Shown: positions 1 through 9,813, counted from the first letter of the stretch. The stretch is 64,000 nucleotides of DNA from Bacteroidales bacterium (GCA_015060455.1 SUYM01000001.1:62001-126000); one strand, 5' to 3'. Notes: generated by a model from the letters alone, not told the origin. Made by a program: numbers and translations.

Positions 1-463
1 CATCGATGGTATGAAGTATATCCTCAGTGTTCCGTCTTCATCCTTTGACAGCGCAAGGACCAATCAGATGGCAGCCGAGGTGGCACAACTGAACAGAAGG
101 GTCAAGGAAGAGGGTGCATCATACCTGCTTATAGGTCCGGGCCGTTGGGGGTCTTCGGACCCATGGCTCGGCATCCCTGTGGTGTGGAGTGATATCTCTG
201 AGGCCAGGATGATAGTCGAGACTGCCATACCGGGATATAGGATCGAACCGAGTCAGGGCACCCATTTCTTCCAGAACATCACATCTCTCGGAGTGGGTTA
301 CCTTACCATCGATACTGTCTATGGTGACGGAGAGATTGATGAGGCTGCAATTGCCTCTCTGGAATGTGTATATGACGGTGAATTTGTCAAACTTTACAAG
401 GCTCCCCAGGGTCTTACCGGCTTTATCGACCGAAAATCCAACAGTGCAATAATTGGTTATTGA
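1..463 (+). CDS. C-terminal part of a PEP/pyruvate-binding (PEP synthase-like) protein, truncated by the window edge
   Basis: Frame open from base 2; GPGRWGSSDPWLGIPV motif resembles the C-terminus of long Bacteroidetes PEP/pyruvate-binding proteins. Confidence 0.6.
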   Translation, partial: IDGMKYILSVPSSSFDSARTNQMAAEVAQLNRRVKEEGASYLLIGPGRWGSSDPWLGIPVVWSDISEARMIVETAIPGYRIEPSQGTHFFQNITSLGVGYLTIDTVYGDGEIDEAAIASLECVYDGEFVKLYKAPQGLTGFIDRKSNSAIIGY

Positions 464-486
464 TATTGGTCTAATATATTGAAAAT

Positions 487-539
487 AAAAGCGCTTAACA
501 AGCATGTTATAAGTGATAACATTTTTGTTAAGCGCTTTT
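487..539. terminator. Bidirectional intrinsic terminator between convergent genes
   Basis: aaaagcgcttaacaa...ttgttaagcgctttt is a perfect 15-bp stem with an inner atgttat/ataacat stem, between stops at 463 and 552; A/T runs on both sides. Confidence 0.85.
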
Positions 540-551
540 GTGGGGTAATTA

Positions 552-2222
552 TTATATCAAAGTTATAAGAGAATAGCCTTTTGCAGGGACATTGATGTCT
601 ATTGTCATACCCGGATAGAGCCTGTCTGAAATTTCTATCTCCATCCATTCGAAAGCATGCTCCGGGATGGTCAGTTTCATCTTGGAGTCGCAGTGTGAGA
701 AGTTGATTGCAACCAGTAAGGTGTGATCCTCATAATCCCTGAGGAAGGCAAAGTGCCTGTCCTTGTTGAACCCATCAGAACTCTGGTTGCAGTAACATAG
801 GTCATAGGTTGTGCCCAAGGAAATAGCAGTGTCATTTGTTGCTGTCCTGAGTGCGGAAGCAAAGCGTATGAACAGGTCGGCCTCGGTTTCGTTCAGGCCG
901 GCATCTGCAAGTTGGGCTGCATCAAGTTGCATATATGCCTTTTCTGCAATCACCTTTCTGAGGCGCCTGACCGAATCTACTGACCACCAGTCAAAGATTG
1001 TCGTCCTTCCGTCCCTGCCGCTGAATCCTTCTGCATCCATTCCCTTCTCCCCCACTTCTTCTCCGAAATATACCATGAAAGGCGCTGTGTTCAGCATCAG
1101 AGACACTGCAAGAGGCGCCATGGTGTCTTCTGACTTTCTTCCGAAGAAATCCGATCCGAATCTCTGTTCGTCATGATTTTCAAGGAAATTCAGCATATAT
1201 GGTTGCAGGTCACCGAGTTCCTGCCAATTCCTTGTGATACCTGTGGCTGACTGCCAAAGTTCCGTAGGCATGCCGTCTTCTGCTGCATTCTTCTCCACAA
1301 TCACACGCAGCGTGTCGTACAGTCCTGACTTATCATATAGATAATCAAAGCCGATCTGTCTTATATAATGACTGTACAGTTCCTTCTTATAGACCTCTGC
1401 AATGAAGATCAGGTCGGGATAACTTCTCTTTATCCGCTCTATAAGCCATTTGAAGAACTGTGGGGGCACAAGTTCCACCATATCGCACCTGAATCCATCA
1501 ACTCCTTTGGAAGACCAGAAATCAATGATTTCGTACATCTTCTCCCATGTCGGGTTGTATGAGTCGCAATAGTTTATCTTGATGGTCTCGTACCAGTCGT
1601 TGACTCCCGGATATGGGGAGTAGCAGTTGTTTCCTGTCGCCATAGCCGGAATTTCCTCGTAGGGCTTCATTCCCTCAGGACACAGTGCAGGAAGCACGAG
1701 AGCCTGTCCCGGATAATAGAAAAAGTCATTCGACTCCTTCCAGTGGACGCTTTTGTCGTCATCCTGTCCAAGGACGCTATGTCCCTCTACAAGTCCGCTC
1801 CTGCCGTAATCTCTTGCAACATGGTTGGGAACAAAGTCGATGATGACTTTGAGCCCGTGTTCGTGAGTGCGTGCAACAAGCAGTTCGAATTCCTCCATCC
1901 TTCTGGCCGGATCGTCAGCAAGATAGGCATTCACGTCATAATAATCGCAGATTGCATATGGGGATCCTGCCTTGCCTTTCACGAACTGGGGATGGGACGG
2001 CCGGTATCCTTCAAGACTTTCCTGGCATGAATGTCTGATTATGCCCGTAAACCAGACGTGGCTGCAACCGAGCCATTTGAGATATTCAAGTGTATCGGAA
2101 TCGATGTCCGAGAATTTTCCGGTGCCGTTTTCGGCGAGACTGCCGTCAGCAACCGGATTTTTAGTGTCATTTCCCCACAGGCGTGGGAGCATCTGGTATA
2201 TGATAGGTTTGCTTGTCTTCAT
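552..2222 (-). CDS. GH13 alpha-amylase family protein, no signal peptide
   Basis: 556 aa; GH13 motifs DGFRCDMVEL, FIAEVYKK, NFLENHDEQR. Confidence 0.85.
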   Translation of the reverse strand: MKTSKPIIYQMLPRLWGNDTKNPVADGSLAENGTGKFSDIDSDTLEYLKWLGCSHVWFTGIIRHSCQESLEGYRPSHPQFVKGKAGSPYAICDYYDVNAYLADDPARRMEEFELLVARTHEHGLKVIIDFVPNHVARDYGRSGLVEGHSVLGQDDDKSVHWKESNDFFYYPGQALVLPALCPEGMKPYEEIPAMATGNNCYSPYPGVNDWYETIKINYCDSYNPTWEKMYEIIDFWSSKGVDGFRCDMVELVPPQFFKWLIERIKRSYPDLIFIAEVYKKELYSHYIRQIGFDYLYDKSGLYDTLRVIVEKNAAEDGMPTELWQSATGITRNWQELGDLQPYMLNFLENHDEQRFGSDFFGRKSEDTMAPLAVSLMLNTAPFMVYFGEEVGEKGMDAEGFSGRDGRTTIFDWWSVDSVRRLRKVIAEKAYMQLDAAQLADAGLNETEADLFIRFASALRTATNDTAISLGTTYDLCYCNQSSDGFNKDRHFAFLRDYEDHTLLVAINFSHCDSKMKLTIPEHAFEWMEIEISDRLYPGMTIDINVPAKGYSLITLI

Positions 2223-2243
2223 CTGAGTGTATGTAATCTTGTG

Positions 2244-2981
2244 TCAGGTATATAGTCCTCCATTGATCGAAATCACCTCACCTGTTATGTATGATGCGTT
2301 CTCGGAAGCCAGGAAGGCAACAAGGTCCGCAACTTCCTCAGCCTCACCGAAGCGTCCTGACGGAATCATCTTCCGGAGTTCGTCCTGAGGCAGATCCTCT
2401 GTCATATCGGTCCTTATGAAGCCCGGAGCCACGGCGTTTACGGTTATGTTCCTTTTGGCGATTTCCTGTGCAAGGGCCTTTGTCGCCGATATAAGTCCGC
2501 CTTTGGCGGCAGAGTAGTTGGTCTGCCCAGCCATGCCTCTGATGCCTGACAGGGAGGCTATGTTGATGATCCTGCCCCATCTGTTCGAGATCATGCCCTT
2601 CAACAGAGGCTTGGTGGTGTTATAGAAGCCGTCAAGAGTGATGTCAATGACCTTCTTCCAGTCCTCATAGTTCATTCTCATCATGAGGTTGTCATTTCTG
2701 ATGCCGGCATTGTTTACAAGCACTGAAATCACTTCTCCCGGGTGCTTGCTCTGCCACGCTTGGATCGCCTCAGCGCTTGCAGCCGGGTCTGCCACGTCAA
2801 ACCTGATGAGTTCTCCGTCCGAACCGGCTTCCCTCACCGCTTCAAGAGCAGTCTTTGCAGCATCTTCATTTGACACATAATTGATCAGGACCTTATATCC
2901 GTCCTTGGCCAATCTGACAGCGACAGCCTTCCCTATGCCTCTGCTGCCTCCTGTCACCAATGCATATCTGATTTCTTCCAT
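2244..2981 (-). CDS. fabG: 3-oxoacyl-ACP reductase (FabG-like SDR); start placed at MEEIRYALVTGG
   Basis: TGGSRGIG, NNAG and YSAAKGG SDR motifs; VAPGFIRTDMT. Confidence 0.8.
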   Translation of the reverse strand: MEEIRYALVTGGSRGIGKAVAVRLAKDGYKVLINYVSNEDAAKTALEAVREAGSDGELIRFDVADPAASAEAIQAWQSKHPGEVISVLVNNAGIRNDNLMMRMNYEDWKKVIDITLDGFYNTTKPLLKGMISNRWGRIINIASLSGIRGMAGQTNYSAAKGGLISATKALAQEIAKRNITVNAVAPGFIRTDMTEDLPQDELRKMIPSGRFGEAEEVADLVAFLASENASYITGEVISINGGLYT

Positions 2982-3087
2982 TTTGTTTTCTGTTTGTATC
3001 AAATCATACAAAATTATGCAAAAATCCCCTTTCTGACAAATTTTGAACATGCTGTTCGTTTACGCTTTTGTGTCATTGCCTAGAAAA

Positions 3088-3118
3088 TTTGATATTTCCA
3101 AAAGATGATTTACCTTTG
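3088..3118 (+). promoter_or_regulatory. Bacteroidetes primary-sigma promoter of the sulfonolipid locus
   Basis: -33 TTTG (3088-3091), 19-bp spacer, -7 TACCTTTG (3111-3118). Confidence 0.75.
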
Positions 3119-3125
3119 CAGAAGT

Positions 3126-3150
3126 AAAAGCATTTACAATATATGCTTTT
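3126..3150. promoter_or_regulatory. Inverted repeat at the predicted transcription start; candidate operator
   Basis: AAAAGCAT-ttacaatat-ATGCTTTT, 8-bp perfect arms. Confidence 0.45.
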
Positions 3151-3189
3151 ATTATAAAAGGTGTGATAAATAAAACAAGGTTGAGAATA

Positions 3190-4263
3190 ATGAATAAATT
3201 CAACATTTCAGGTATCCAGCAACTCGGAATAGGTACCATGGATTTCAGAAAATCGTGGAACTGGTATATCGAGATGTTTGGTGCAGATACTAAAATCCTT
3301 GAAGATGATACAGTGGCCGAAAGGATGCTCCCCTATACAGGTGGAAAACCACACAAACGCCATGCGTGCATAGCCATGAACCTTCAAGGTGGAGGCGGTT
3401 TCGAAATCTGGCAGTACTCCGAGAGGACGCCCGAGCCATGTCCTTTTACAATATCAGTCGGAGACCTTGGAGTCTTTGCCGCAAAGATAAAATGCAGGGA
3501 TATCAATGCCTATCATAAGTTCATCACGGCAAGATGGGCTGATGCCTCTTCCCCCTCAATCCTTCCGGACGGAACACCATGTATGTATGTCAAGGACCTG
3601 TACGGCAATGTTTTCCAACTTGTGCAAAGGGATGATGTCTATATCGATCAAGGAAAACTGACAGGAGGAATGGCAGGGGCAGTAATAGGTGTGAGCGACA
3701 TGGAGCGCTCAGTGAAATTCTATAAGGAGGTCCTCGGCTATGAAACGGTCAGATGTGATGAGGTCACTACATTTGACGACTGCCCGCTTCTGTCCGGCGC
3801 TGACAAGAAATGTCGTCGTGTCATCCTCACAGCCCCTAAACGATATGGAGCCTACGCTGACCTGCTTGGCGACACTACAATTGAACTTGTACAGGCCTTG
3901 GAGCGTGTTCCACGTAAGATATACCAGGGACGTTATTGGGGAGATCCTGGTTTCATCCAAGTGTGCTTCGATGTTACAGATATGCGTGAATTGGGCAAAT
4001 TCTGCGCAGAAAAGGGGCATCCTTTCACCGTTGACAGTTGCCCTTCCGGAGAGGTCTTCGATATGGGAGATGCCTCAGGTCATTTCACATACATAGAGGA
4101 TCCCGATGGCACTCTTATCGAGTTTGTCGAAACCCACAGGATACCGGTTGTGAAGAAACTCGGCTGGTATATAGACATGAAGAAAAGAAATCCATATAAG
4201 CCCCTCCCAAAATTCCTTTTCAGGCTCATGGGGCTTGTTTCCAAAGAAATAGTAAAACCATAA
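3190..4263 (+). CDS. Tandem VOC (glyoxalase/bleomycin-resistance fold) protein; start placed at MNKFNISG
   Basis: Two VOC-like halves: ISGIQQLGIGTMDFRKSWNWYIEMFG and GAVIGVSDMERSVKFYKEVLGYE...YIEDPDGTLIEFVE. Confidence 0.75.
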   Translation: MNKFNISGIQQLGIGTMDFRKSWNWYIEMFGADTKILEDDTVAERMLPYTGGKPHKRHACIAMNLQGGGGFEIWQYSERTPEPCPFTISVGDLGVFAAKIKCRDINAYHKFITARWADASSPSILPDGTPCMYVKDLYGNVFQLVQRDDVYIDQGKLTGGMAGAVIGVSDMERSVKFYKEVLGYETVRCDEVTTFDDCPLLSGADKKCRRVILTAPKRYGAYADLLGDTTIELVQALERVPRKIYQGRYWGDPGFIQVCFDVTDMRELGKFCAEKGHPFTVDSCPSGEVFDMGDASGHFTYIEDPDGTLIEFVETHRIPVVKKLGWYIDMKKRNPYKPLPKFLFRLMGLVSKEIVKP

Positions 4264-4275
4264 AACCGAAAGATC

Positions 4276-5541
4276 ATGCAAGTTGACATTTTTGAAAGAA
4301 TCAGAAAATCTACCGGTGGCCCGCTTGGCCAATATAGAGATAAGGCCGAGGGATATTTTGTGTTCCCCAAACTCGAAGGCGAACTCGGTCCTCATATGAA
4401 GTTTAACGGTCAGGACGTGTTGTGCTGGAGCATTAACAATTACCTTGGTCTTGCCAATCATCCTGAAATACGTAGAGTCGATGGTGAGGCTGCTGTGAGA
4501 TGGGGACTTGCCTACCCTATGGGAAGCCGTCTCATGACTGGTCATACAGACCTTCATGAGGAACTTGAGCGGAGACTTGCAGCCTTTGAGAAGAAGGAGG
4601 CAGCCTTTCTCTTCAATTTCGGCTATCAGGGCATTCTTTCAGCAATCGACTCGCTTGTAAGCCGTCATGATGTCATTGTCTATGATGCTGAAGACCATGC
4701 CTGTCTGCTTGATGGCATACGTCTTCATATAGGAAGCAAATACAAGTTCCGTCATAACGACATCAAGGATTGTGACCGCGTGCTTGCAAAGGCCTGTGCC
4801 GAGGCTGAAGAAAACGGGGGCGGAGTACTTCTTATAACAGAGGGCGTATTCGGCATGACCGGTGCTCTCGGCATTCTTGACCAGATTGTCGCCCTCAAGG
4901 AGAAACATAGTTTCCGCATAATGATTGACGATGCTCATGGGTTCGGGGTCATGGGTGAACATGGTCGCGGAACATCAGAGCATTTTAACGTAATGGATGG
5001 TGTGGACATATATATAGGCGCATATGCAAAATCTATGGCTATCATTGGAGGATTCATTGCTGCTGATAAATATATAATAGACTACTTGAAGTATAACATG
5101 AGGTCTCAGATCTACGCAAAGTCGCTACCTATGCCAATTGTTGAAGGCTGTCTGAAAAGACTTGAAATCATAGACAGTCCGGAGGGTGATGAACTTCGTT
5201 CTCAATTGTGGAAGGTGACGAGAAGGCTCCAGAAAGGTTTCAGGGAAATAGGTTTCGACATCGGGCCTGCTGAGGCATGCGTGACTCCTGTGCACGTTCA
5301 GGCCGGTGTGAATCAGGCCACAAACATTGCAGTCGCTCTTCGTGAAGAATATAAGATTTTCTGTTCTGTGGTGATCTATCCGGTGATTCCTCCGGGAATG
5401 GTGATTTTCCGTATCATCCCGACTGCCTCACACAGCATGGAGGATGTGGAAAGGACCCTTTCTGCCTTCCGAGACATCAAGCAACGTCTTGACAGAGGCG
5501 AGTTTGACAAGGAAATTCCGAATATGGCCATCATTAAATAA
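4276..5541 (+). CDS. Alpha-oxoamine synthase family PLP acyltransferase; candidate cysteate fatty acyltransferase (3-oxocapnine synthase)
   Basis: AOS fold (NNYLGLANHPE, DDAHGFGVMGEHGRG); directly followed by a cysteate synthase-like gene. Confidence 0.75.
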   Translation: MQVDIFERIRKSTGGPLGQYRDKAEGYFVFPKLEGELGPHMKFNGQDVLCWSINNYLGLANHPEIRRVDGEAAVRWGLAYPMGSRLMTGHTDLHEELERRLAAFEKKEAAFLFNFGYQGILSAIDSLVSRHDVIVYDAEDHACLLDGIRLHIGSKYKFRHNDIKDCDRVLAKACAEAEENGGGVLLITEGVFGMTGALGILDQIVALKEKHSFRIMIDDAHGFGVMGEHGRGTSEHFNVMDGVDIYIGAYAKSMAIIGGFIAADKYIIDYLKYNMRSQIYAKSLPMPIVEGCLKRLEIIDSPEGDELRSQLWKVTRRLQKGFREIGFDIGPAEACVTPVHVQAGVNQATNIAVALREEYKIFCSVVIYPVIPPGMVIFRIIPTASHSMEDVERTLSAFRDIKQRLDRGEFDKEIPNMAIIK

Positions 5542-5549
5542 GGTTTGAG

Positions 5550-6833
5550 ATGTTTTTCAAAAAGACAAAATATCATCTGATGAACGTGGCGGACTCACGT
5601 GAGTTCGAGGATACCGGCTGGATGTTGAACGATCCGGCCTGCGGCTCCCCTTCCCTGATTCGGGCGGTCTATGAAAACAGGCATTTCAATCCACGCGACG
5701 AACTTGACGGAATATATCGTTATTCGGATTGGTTGCCCATTTCACGTACACTGCGTCGCTCCTGTGCACCAGTTACATATAAATCCAAGGGGCTTGCAGC
5801 ATTCTTAGGGCTCGAAAATCTCTATATTACATTTTCCGGTTGGAATCCCCGCATAGGCGCAAAGATGCGCACTGGATCATTCAAGGAGACAGAGGCATAT
5901 AGCGTTCTTGCCCGCATGAATCCAGCAGAAAGGAAGATTCTTGTCGTGCAGTCAGCAGGAAATACGGCACGTGCCTTTGCGCAGGTCTGTTCGGACAACC
6001 GTATTCCTATTGTCATCTGTATTCCAGAGGACAAGAAGCAGGACCTGTGGTTCAGAAAACCTCTCCGCAAATGCGTGAAAGTCATTGCGGTACCACACGG
6101 ATGCGACTATTATGATGCAATCGCTCTTGGGGAGAAACTTGCCGCAAATGATAAGTTCATGCTTGAAGGTGGAGCCAGGAATGTTGCAAGACGAGACGGC
6201 ATGGGAACCACTGTTCTGAGTTGTGTGGAGCAGATGGGAAGAATCCCTGATGCTTATTTTCAGGCAGTCGGTTCAGGCACAGGTGCAATTGCGGCATGGG
6301 AAAATGCATGCAGATTGGCCGCAGACGGACGCTTCGGTGAGAACAAGATGAGGATATATGTGGCTCAGAACGAGCCGTTTACGTTGATATACGATGCTTG
6401 GAAAGCGGATTCGAGAGATTTGCCGGATCTTGATGCAGAAACAGGAAGACGTAATGCAGACATGATTCTTGGCAGTGTACTGGCAAACCGTAAACCTCCG
6501 TACAGTATAGCAGGAGGTCTGTACGATGTGTTGAAGGCCAGCGGTGGCGATTGCTATCTTGCTTCCAACAATGATATTGTTTATTGGCTCTTACAGTTCA
6601 GGAACAGAGAGGGTTACGATTTGTTACCTGCATCATGTGTTGCAGTCTCTGCCCTTGCTCAGGCTGTCAAGGAAGGCGCTGTAAGGAGGGATGAGTATAT
6701 CATGCTCAACTGCACCGGTGGCGGTACTCTCGGAGCGATGGCAAGAGGCTACGTATGCAAGGAACCTGATCTGGTCCTTTCTCCTGATACTCCTTCTGAC
6801 GAAGTCATAAAAGCCGTGCTTGGTTTATTCTAA
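5550..6833 (+). CDS. Threonine synthase-like PLP enzyme; candidate cysteate synthase
   Basis: Fold-type II PLP features (GSFKETEA, VQSAGNTARAFAQV, GSGTGAIAAWE, NCTGGGTLG); resembles cysteate synthases; sulfonolipid context. Confidence 0.75.
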   Translation: MFFKKTKYHLMNVADSREFEDTGWMLNDPACGSPSLIRAVYENRHFNPRDELDGIYRYSDWLPISRTLRRSCAPVTYKSKGLAAFLGLENLYITFSGWNPRIGAKMRTGSFKETEAYSVLARMNPAERKILVVQSAGNTARAFAQVCSDNRIPIVICIPEDKKQDLWFRKPLRKCVKVIAVPHGCDYYDAIALGEKLAANDKFMLEGGARNVARRDGMGTTVLSCVEQMGRIPDAYFQAVGSGTGAIAAWENACRLAADGRFGENKMRIYVAQNEPFTLIYDAWKADSRDLPDLDAETGRRNADMILGSVLANRKPPYSIAGGLYDVLKASGGDCYLASNNDIVYWLLQFRNREGYDLLPASCVAVSALAQAVKEGAVRRDEYIMLNCTGGGTLGAMARGYVCKEPDLVLSPDTPSDEVIKAVLGLF

Positions 6834-7271
6834 ATCAGGAGTTGCTAAGGACATGTTGAGTGAAAGTTTGCGTAATGTCATAAGGAAATTGCGCTGCTCC
6901 TCTTCACTTATGTCCTGAAGCATCATATCAAGCATGTCTATGCCGGCTGTCTTGGCCTTCAATTTAAGTTCCTGGGCCTTGGGTGTAAGGATTATCGTAT
7001 TTGACCTTCTGTCATCAGGATTCTGATTGCGTACGGCAAAACCCTTGCGCTCAATTGCATCTACGAGTTTGGTTACAGAGTTCTTGTCTTTCTGCATCTG
7101 GTCAGCCAGTTGCTGTTGAGACAGAGGACCCTGATTCCACAAAAGGTCGATAAGCAGGAATTGTTCGGGAGTCAGATCCACACCACGGAGTTTGAGCATC
7201 ACACTGGTGTATTGTTTAAGTCTGCAACCTGTGAGGTTCAGTTCTACGGCGATTTCCTTAGATAGTAGCAT
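6825..7271 (-). CDS. MarR family transcriptional regulator
   Basis: 148 aa winged helix (LLWNQGPLSQQQLADQMQKDKNSVTKLVDAIERKG...NPDDRRSNTIILT). Confidence 0.85.
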   Translation of the reverse strand: MLLSKEIAVELNLTGCRLKQYTSVMLKLRGVDLTPEQFLLIDLLWNQGPLSQQQLADQMQKDKNSVTKLVDAIERKGFAVRNQNPDDRRSNTIILTPKAQELKLKAKTAGIDMLDMMLQDISEEEQRNFLMTLRKLSLNMSLATPDLE

Positions 7272-7319
7272 AGGTATATAGTAAAAGAGTGTTACAAATT
7301 TAGATAAAATTTTAACAGT

Positions 7320-8660
7320 ATGAAAAATTCCATTACAAAACTTTGGAAAACAGAGGATTGGCTTGCCGTCTGGATAGGTTTTGTCATCATCGGCATTGCA
7401 TCTTTGTCAGTATTGACAGGGACATTCGACTTTTCTGCCGCTAAATTCTCGACATGGCATCTCTGGGAGGATGTTGAAAATCCTGCACGCATATCATCGC
7501 TCTTCACTTGCTCCTTCTGGTTCAGGTTACTCAGAACTTTTGCAGTACTTGCATCCGTATTTACCATAGGAGTAAAATTACAGGGTGGCAGGATAAGGCA
7601 GTATCTGCCGGCTTTCCTCATGCTTTTTGCTCTTGCTGTCATAGTCAGACTCATCAGTGCGGAATTCACACTCAAAATGTATCTTGAATGGGCTTTCTGG
7701 GCACTTATCGTCGGACTGCTCATATCCAATACAGTCGGTGTCCCCGAATGGCTGCGACCTGCCATACGCACCGAGTTCTATATCAAGACAGGACTTGTCA
7801 TCATGGGTTTCAGTGTGCTTTTCAGCAACATCGCCAAATTCGGCCTTTATGGACTTGGTATCGCATGGGTGGTGACCCCTATCGTCATCATCTTCATGTG
7901 GTGGTTCGGCACCAGGGTACTGAAAATGCAGAACAAATCTCTTGTCATAACCGTCGCATCGGCCACATCAGTCTGTGGTACGAGTGCCGCTATCGCTACC
8001 GGAGCCGCAGCCGGTGTGAAGAAAAGCGATCTGGGCATAGCAATATCAATATCCATCATCTTCACAATACTTATGATGGTCTTCGAGCCTATGATAATCA
8101 AGGCAGTCGGCATGAGCCCTATGATGGGTGGTGCTCTTATCGGCGGAACTGTCGATTCAACAGGAGCCGTGGTGCTCGCCGGAAACGCTCTCGGTCCAGA
8201 GGCTGAGCAGGTTGCAGTACTTGTAAAGAGCATTCAGAACATCCTCATCGGATTCATTGCATTTTTCGTAGCGGTATTCTTCACCACAAGGGTAAACAAG
8301 AGTGCTGACAGACAGGTCGGTGCAGGTGAAATATGGACAAGATTCCCTAAATTCATAATCGGATTCTTTGTCGCATCACTTGTGGCTTCGTTCATTATCC
8401 AGCCGGCTTTCGGCGGTGCAGATGTCAAGGCGATAAATTCAGTACTCGACCAATATAAGAACTGGGCATTTGTACTTGCGTTCATCAGCATAGGACTTGA
8501 CACTAACTTCCGTGATATCATCCGTCAGATGCAGGGTGGCAAGGTGTTGTGGCTGTATATTGTCGGTCAACTCTTCAATATAGTCCTCACCTTCATAGCA
8601 GTATGGCTGCTGCTATCGGGAGTGCTCTTTGAAATTCCTGTACTTGACCTGTATAAATAA
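7320..8660 (+). CDS. YeiH-type (UPF0324) putative sulfate exporter family membrane protein
   Basis: 446 aa polytopic; TASATSVCGTSAAIATGAA and GGTVDSTGAVVLAG typical of the family. Confidence 0.8.
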   Translation: MKNSITKLWKTEDWLAVWIGFVIIGIASLSVLTGTFDFSAAKFSTWHLWEDVENPARISSLFTCSFWFRLLRTFAVLASVFTIGVKLQGGRIRQYLPAFLMLFALAVIVRLISAEFTLKMYLEWAFWALIVGLLISNTVGVPEWLRPAIRTEFYIKTGLVIMGFSVLFSNIAKFGLYGLGIAWVVTPIVIIFMWWFGTRVLKMQNKSLVITVASATSVCGTSAAIATGAAAGVKKSDLGIAISISIIFTILMMVFEPMIIKAVGMSPMMGGALIGGTVDSTGAVVLAGNALGPEAEQVAVLVKSIQNILIGFIAFFVAVFFTTRVNKSADRQVGAGEIWTRFPKFIIGFFVASLVASFIIQPAFGGADVKAINSVLDQYKNWAFVLAFISIGLDTNFRDIIRQMQGGKVLWLYIVGQLFNIVLTFIAVWLLLSGVLFEIPVLDLYK

Positions 8661-9727
8661 TGAAACATTGCTCAAAAATCATGAAGATGGTCACTGCACT
8701 TGTAGCGGTGGCTGTCTTTGTTTTTGCCATTATCCTCATGTGCAGACAGTCGGGAGTAGTGAAAGAATACGACTTTGGTGCAGGAGCATATTACTATGCA
8801 GACATACCGGGTTTTGAAAAGATAATAAATGATGATATTTTTGTATCCTCAGTTCCACTCTGGGTACATATAGTCCTGTTTCTGATATGGGGATGGCTTA
8901 TGTTCAGGCTCTGGGGCTGGATTGATAAAAAAGATGATTTTATGGAATTTAAAGGAAAGACAGTGCTGATCACCGGTGGTGGCAGCGGAATCGGAGAGGC
9001 TATGGCCTATCAGTATGCGATGAAGGGAACCAATGTTATTCTGACAGGTCGTCGCATGGAGACATTGGAGAAGGTGCAGAAAAAGTGCTTTGAATATGGG
9101 GTCAGAGCATGGTGCAAGACGGTCGATATGGAAAAGAGCGAGTCTATCGATGGACTTGTGAAATGGATTGAAGCAGAGGGACATGTGATTGATTTTCTGC
9201 TTCTTAACGCCGGCATTTCTCAGCGTTCACTGACTCTTGAAACTGATATAAGCGTTGACCGCAGGCTGATGGAGGTGAACTATTTCGGCGGAATATACCT
9301 TGTCAAGTCATTGAAGGATATGTTCATTGAGCGTGGCGTGCATATTGCCGTAGTTTCCTCAGTGTCAGGAGTATTCGGTTTCCCTGTCCGCTCTGCATAC
9401 TGTGCATCGAAACACGCCATTCACGGGTTTTATGAGACCATAGCATTGGAGTACCCTCAGATAAAGACTACAATCCTCATTCCGGGAAGAATACACACCG
9501 ATGTTTCCAAAAACGCACTTGACGGCAACGGAAAAGCCACAGGTGTCATGGATCCCGGGCAGGCTAATGGCTATGATGTGAATAAATGCGCGAAGGTTGC
9601 AATCAAGGCCATCTCACGAGGAAAACACCGGAAGGTCATAGGAGGTTTTGACACCATAATGGTCCCCTTCTATAAATATGTTCCATGCCTGTTCAGGCTT
9701 ATAGCAAGAAACGTTTCTGCAAGATAG
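8660..9727 (+). CDS. Membrane-anchored SDR, candidate 3-oxocapnine reductase (KDSR-like)
   Basis: N-terminal TM segments then TGGGSGIGEA, NAGIS, YCASKHA; overlaps the yeiH-like stop (TAATG). Confidence 0.75.
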   Translation: MKHCSKIMKMVTALVAVAVFVFAIILMCRQSGVVKEYDFGAGAYYYADIPGFEKIINDDIFVSSVPLWVHIVLFLIWGWLMFRLWGWIDKKDDFMEFKGKTVLITGGGSGIGEAMAYQYAMKGTNVILTGRRMETLEKVQKKCFEYGVRAWCKTVDMEKSESIDGLVKWIEAEGHVIDFLLLNAGISQRSLTLETDISVDRRLMEVNYFGGIYLVKSLKDMFIERGVHIAVVSSVSGVFGFPVRSAYCASKHAIHGFYETIALEYPQIKTTILIPGRIHTDVSKNALDGNGKATGVMDPGQANGYDVNKCAKVAIKAISRGKHRKVIGGFDTIMVPFYKYVPCLFRLIARNVSAR

Positions 9728-9790
9728 TATCTGTGCCTATATCCGATCTGAAAAATAAATAATTTAGGATATGGAACTAAGCCATAATAG

Positions 9791-9798
9791 TATATTTG
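9791..9798 (+). promoter_or_regulatory. -7 element (TATATTTG) upstream of birA-like gene
   Basis: TAnnTTTG consensus about 16 bp before ATG at 9814. Confidence 0.5.
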
Positions 9799-9813
9799 CA
9801 AAAAAATAATGGC

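Noticed and set aside
6825-6833. 9-bp convergent overlap of cysteate synthase and MarR genes as evidence of misannotation
   Set aside because: Both reading frames are well supported by family motifs; short convergent overlaps are common.
7688-8206. 172-aa plus-strand ORF in another frame of the yeiH-like gene
   Set aside because: Arg/His/Tyr-rich out-of-frame translation of a membrane protein.
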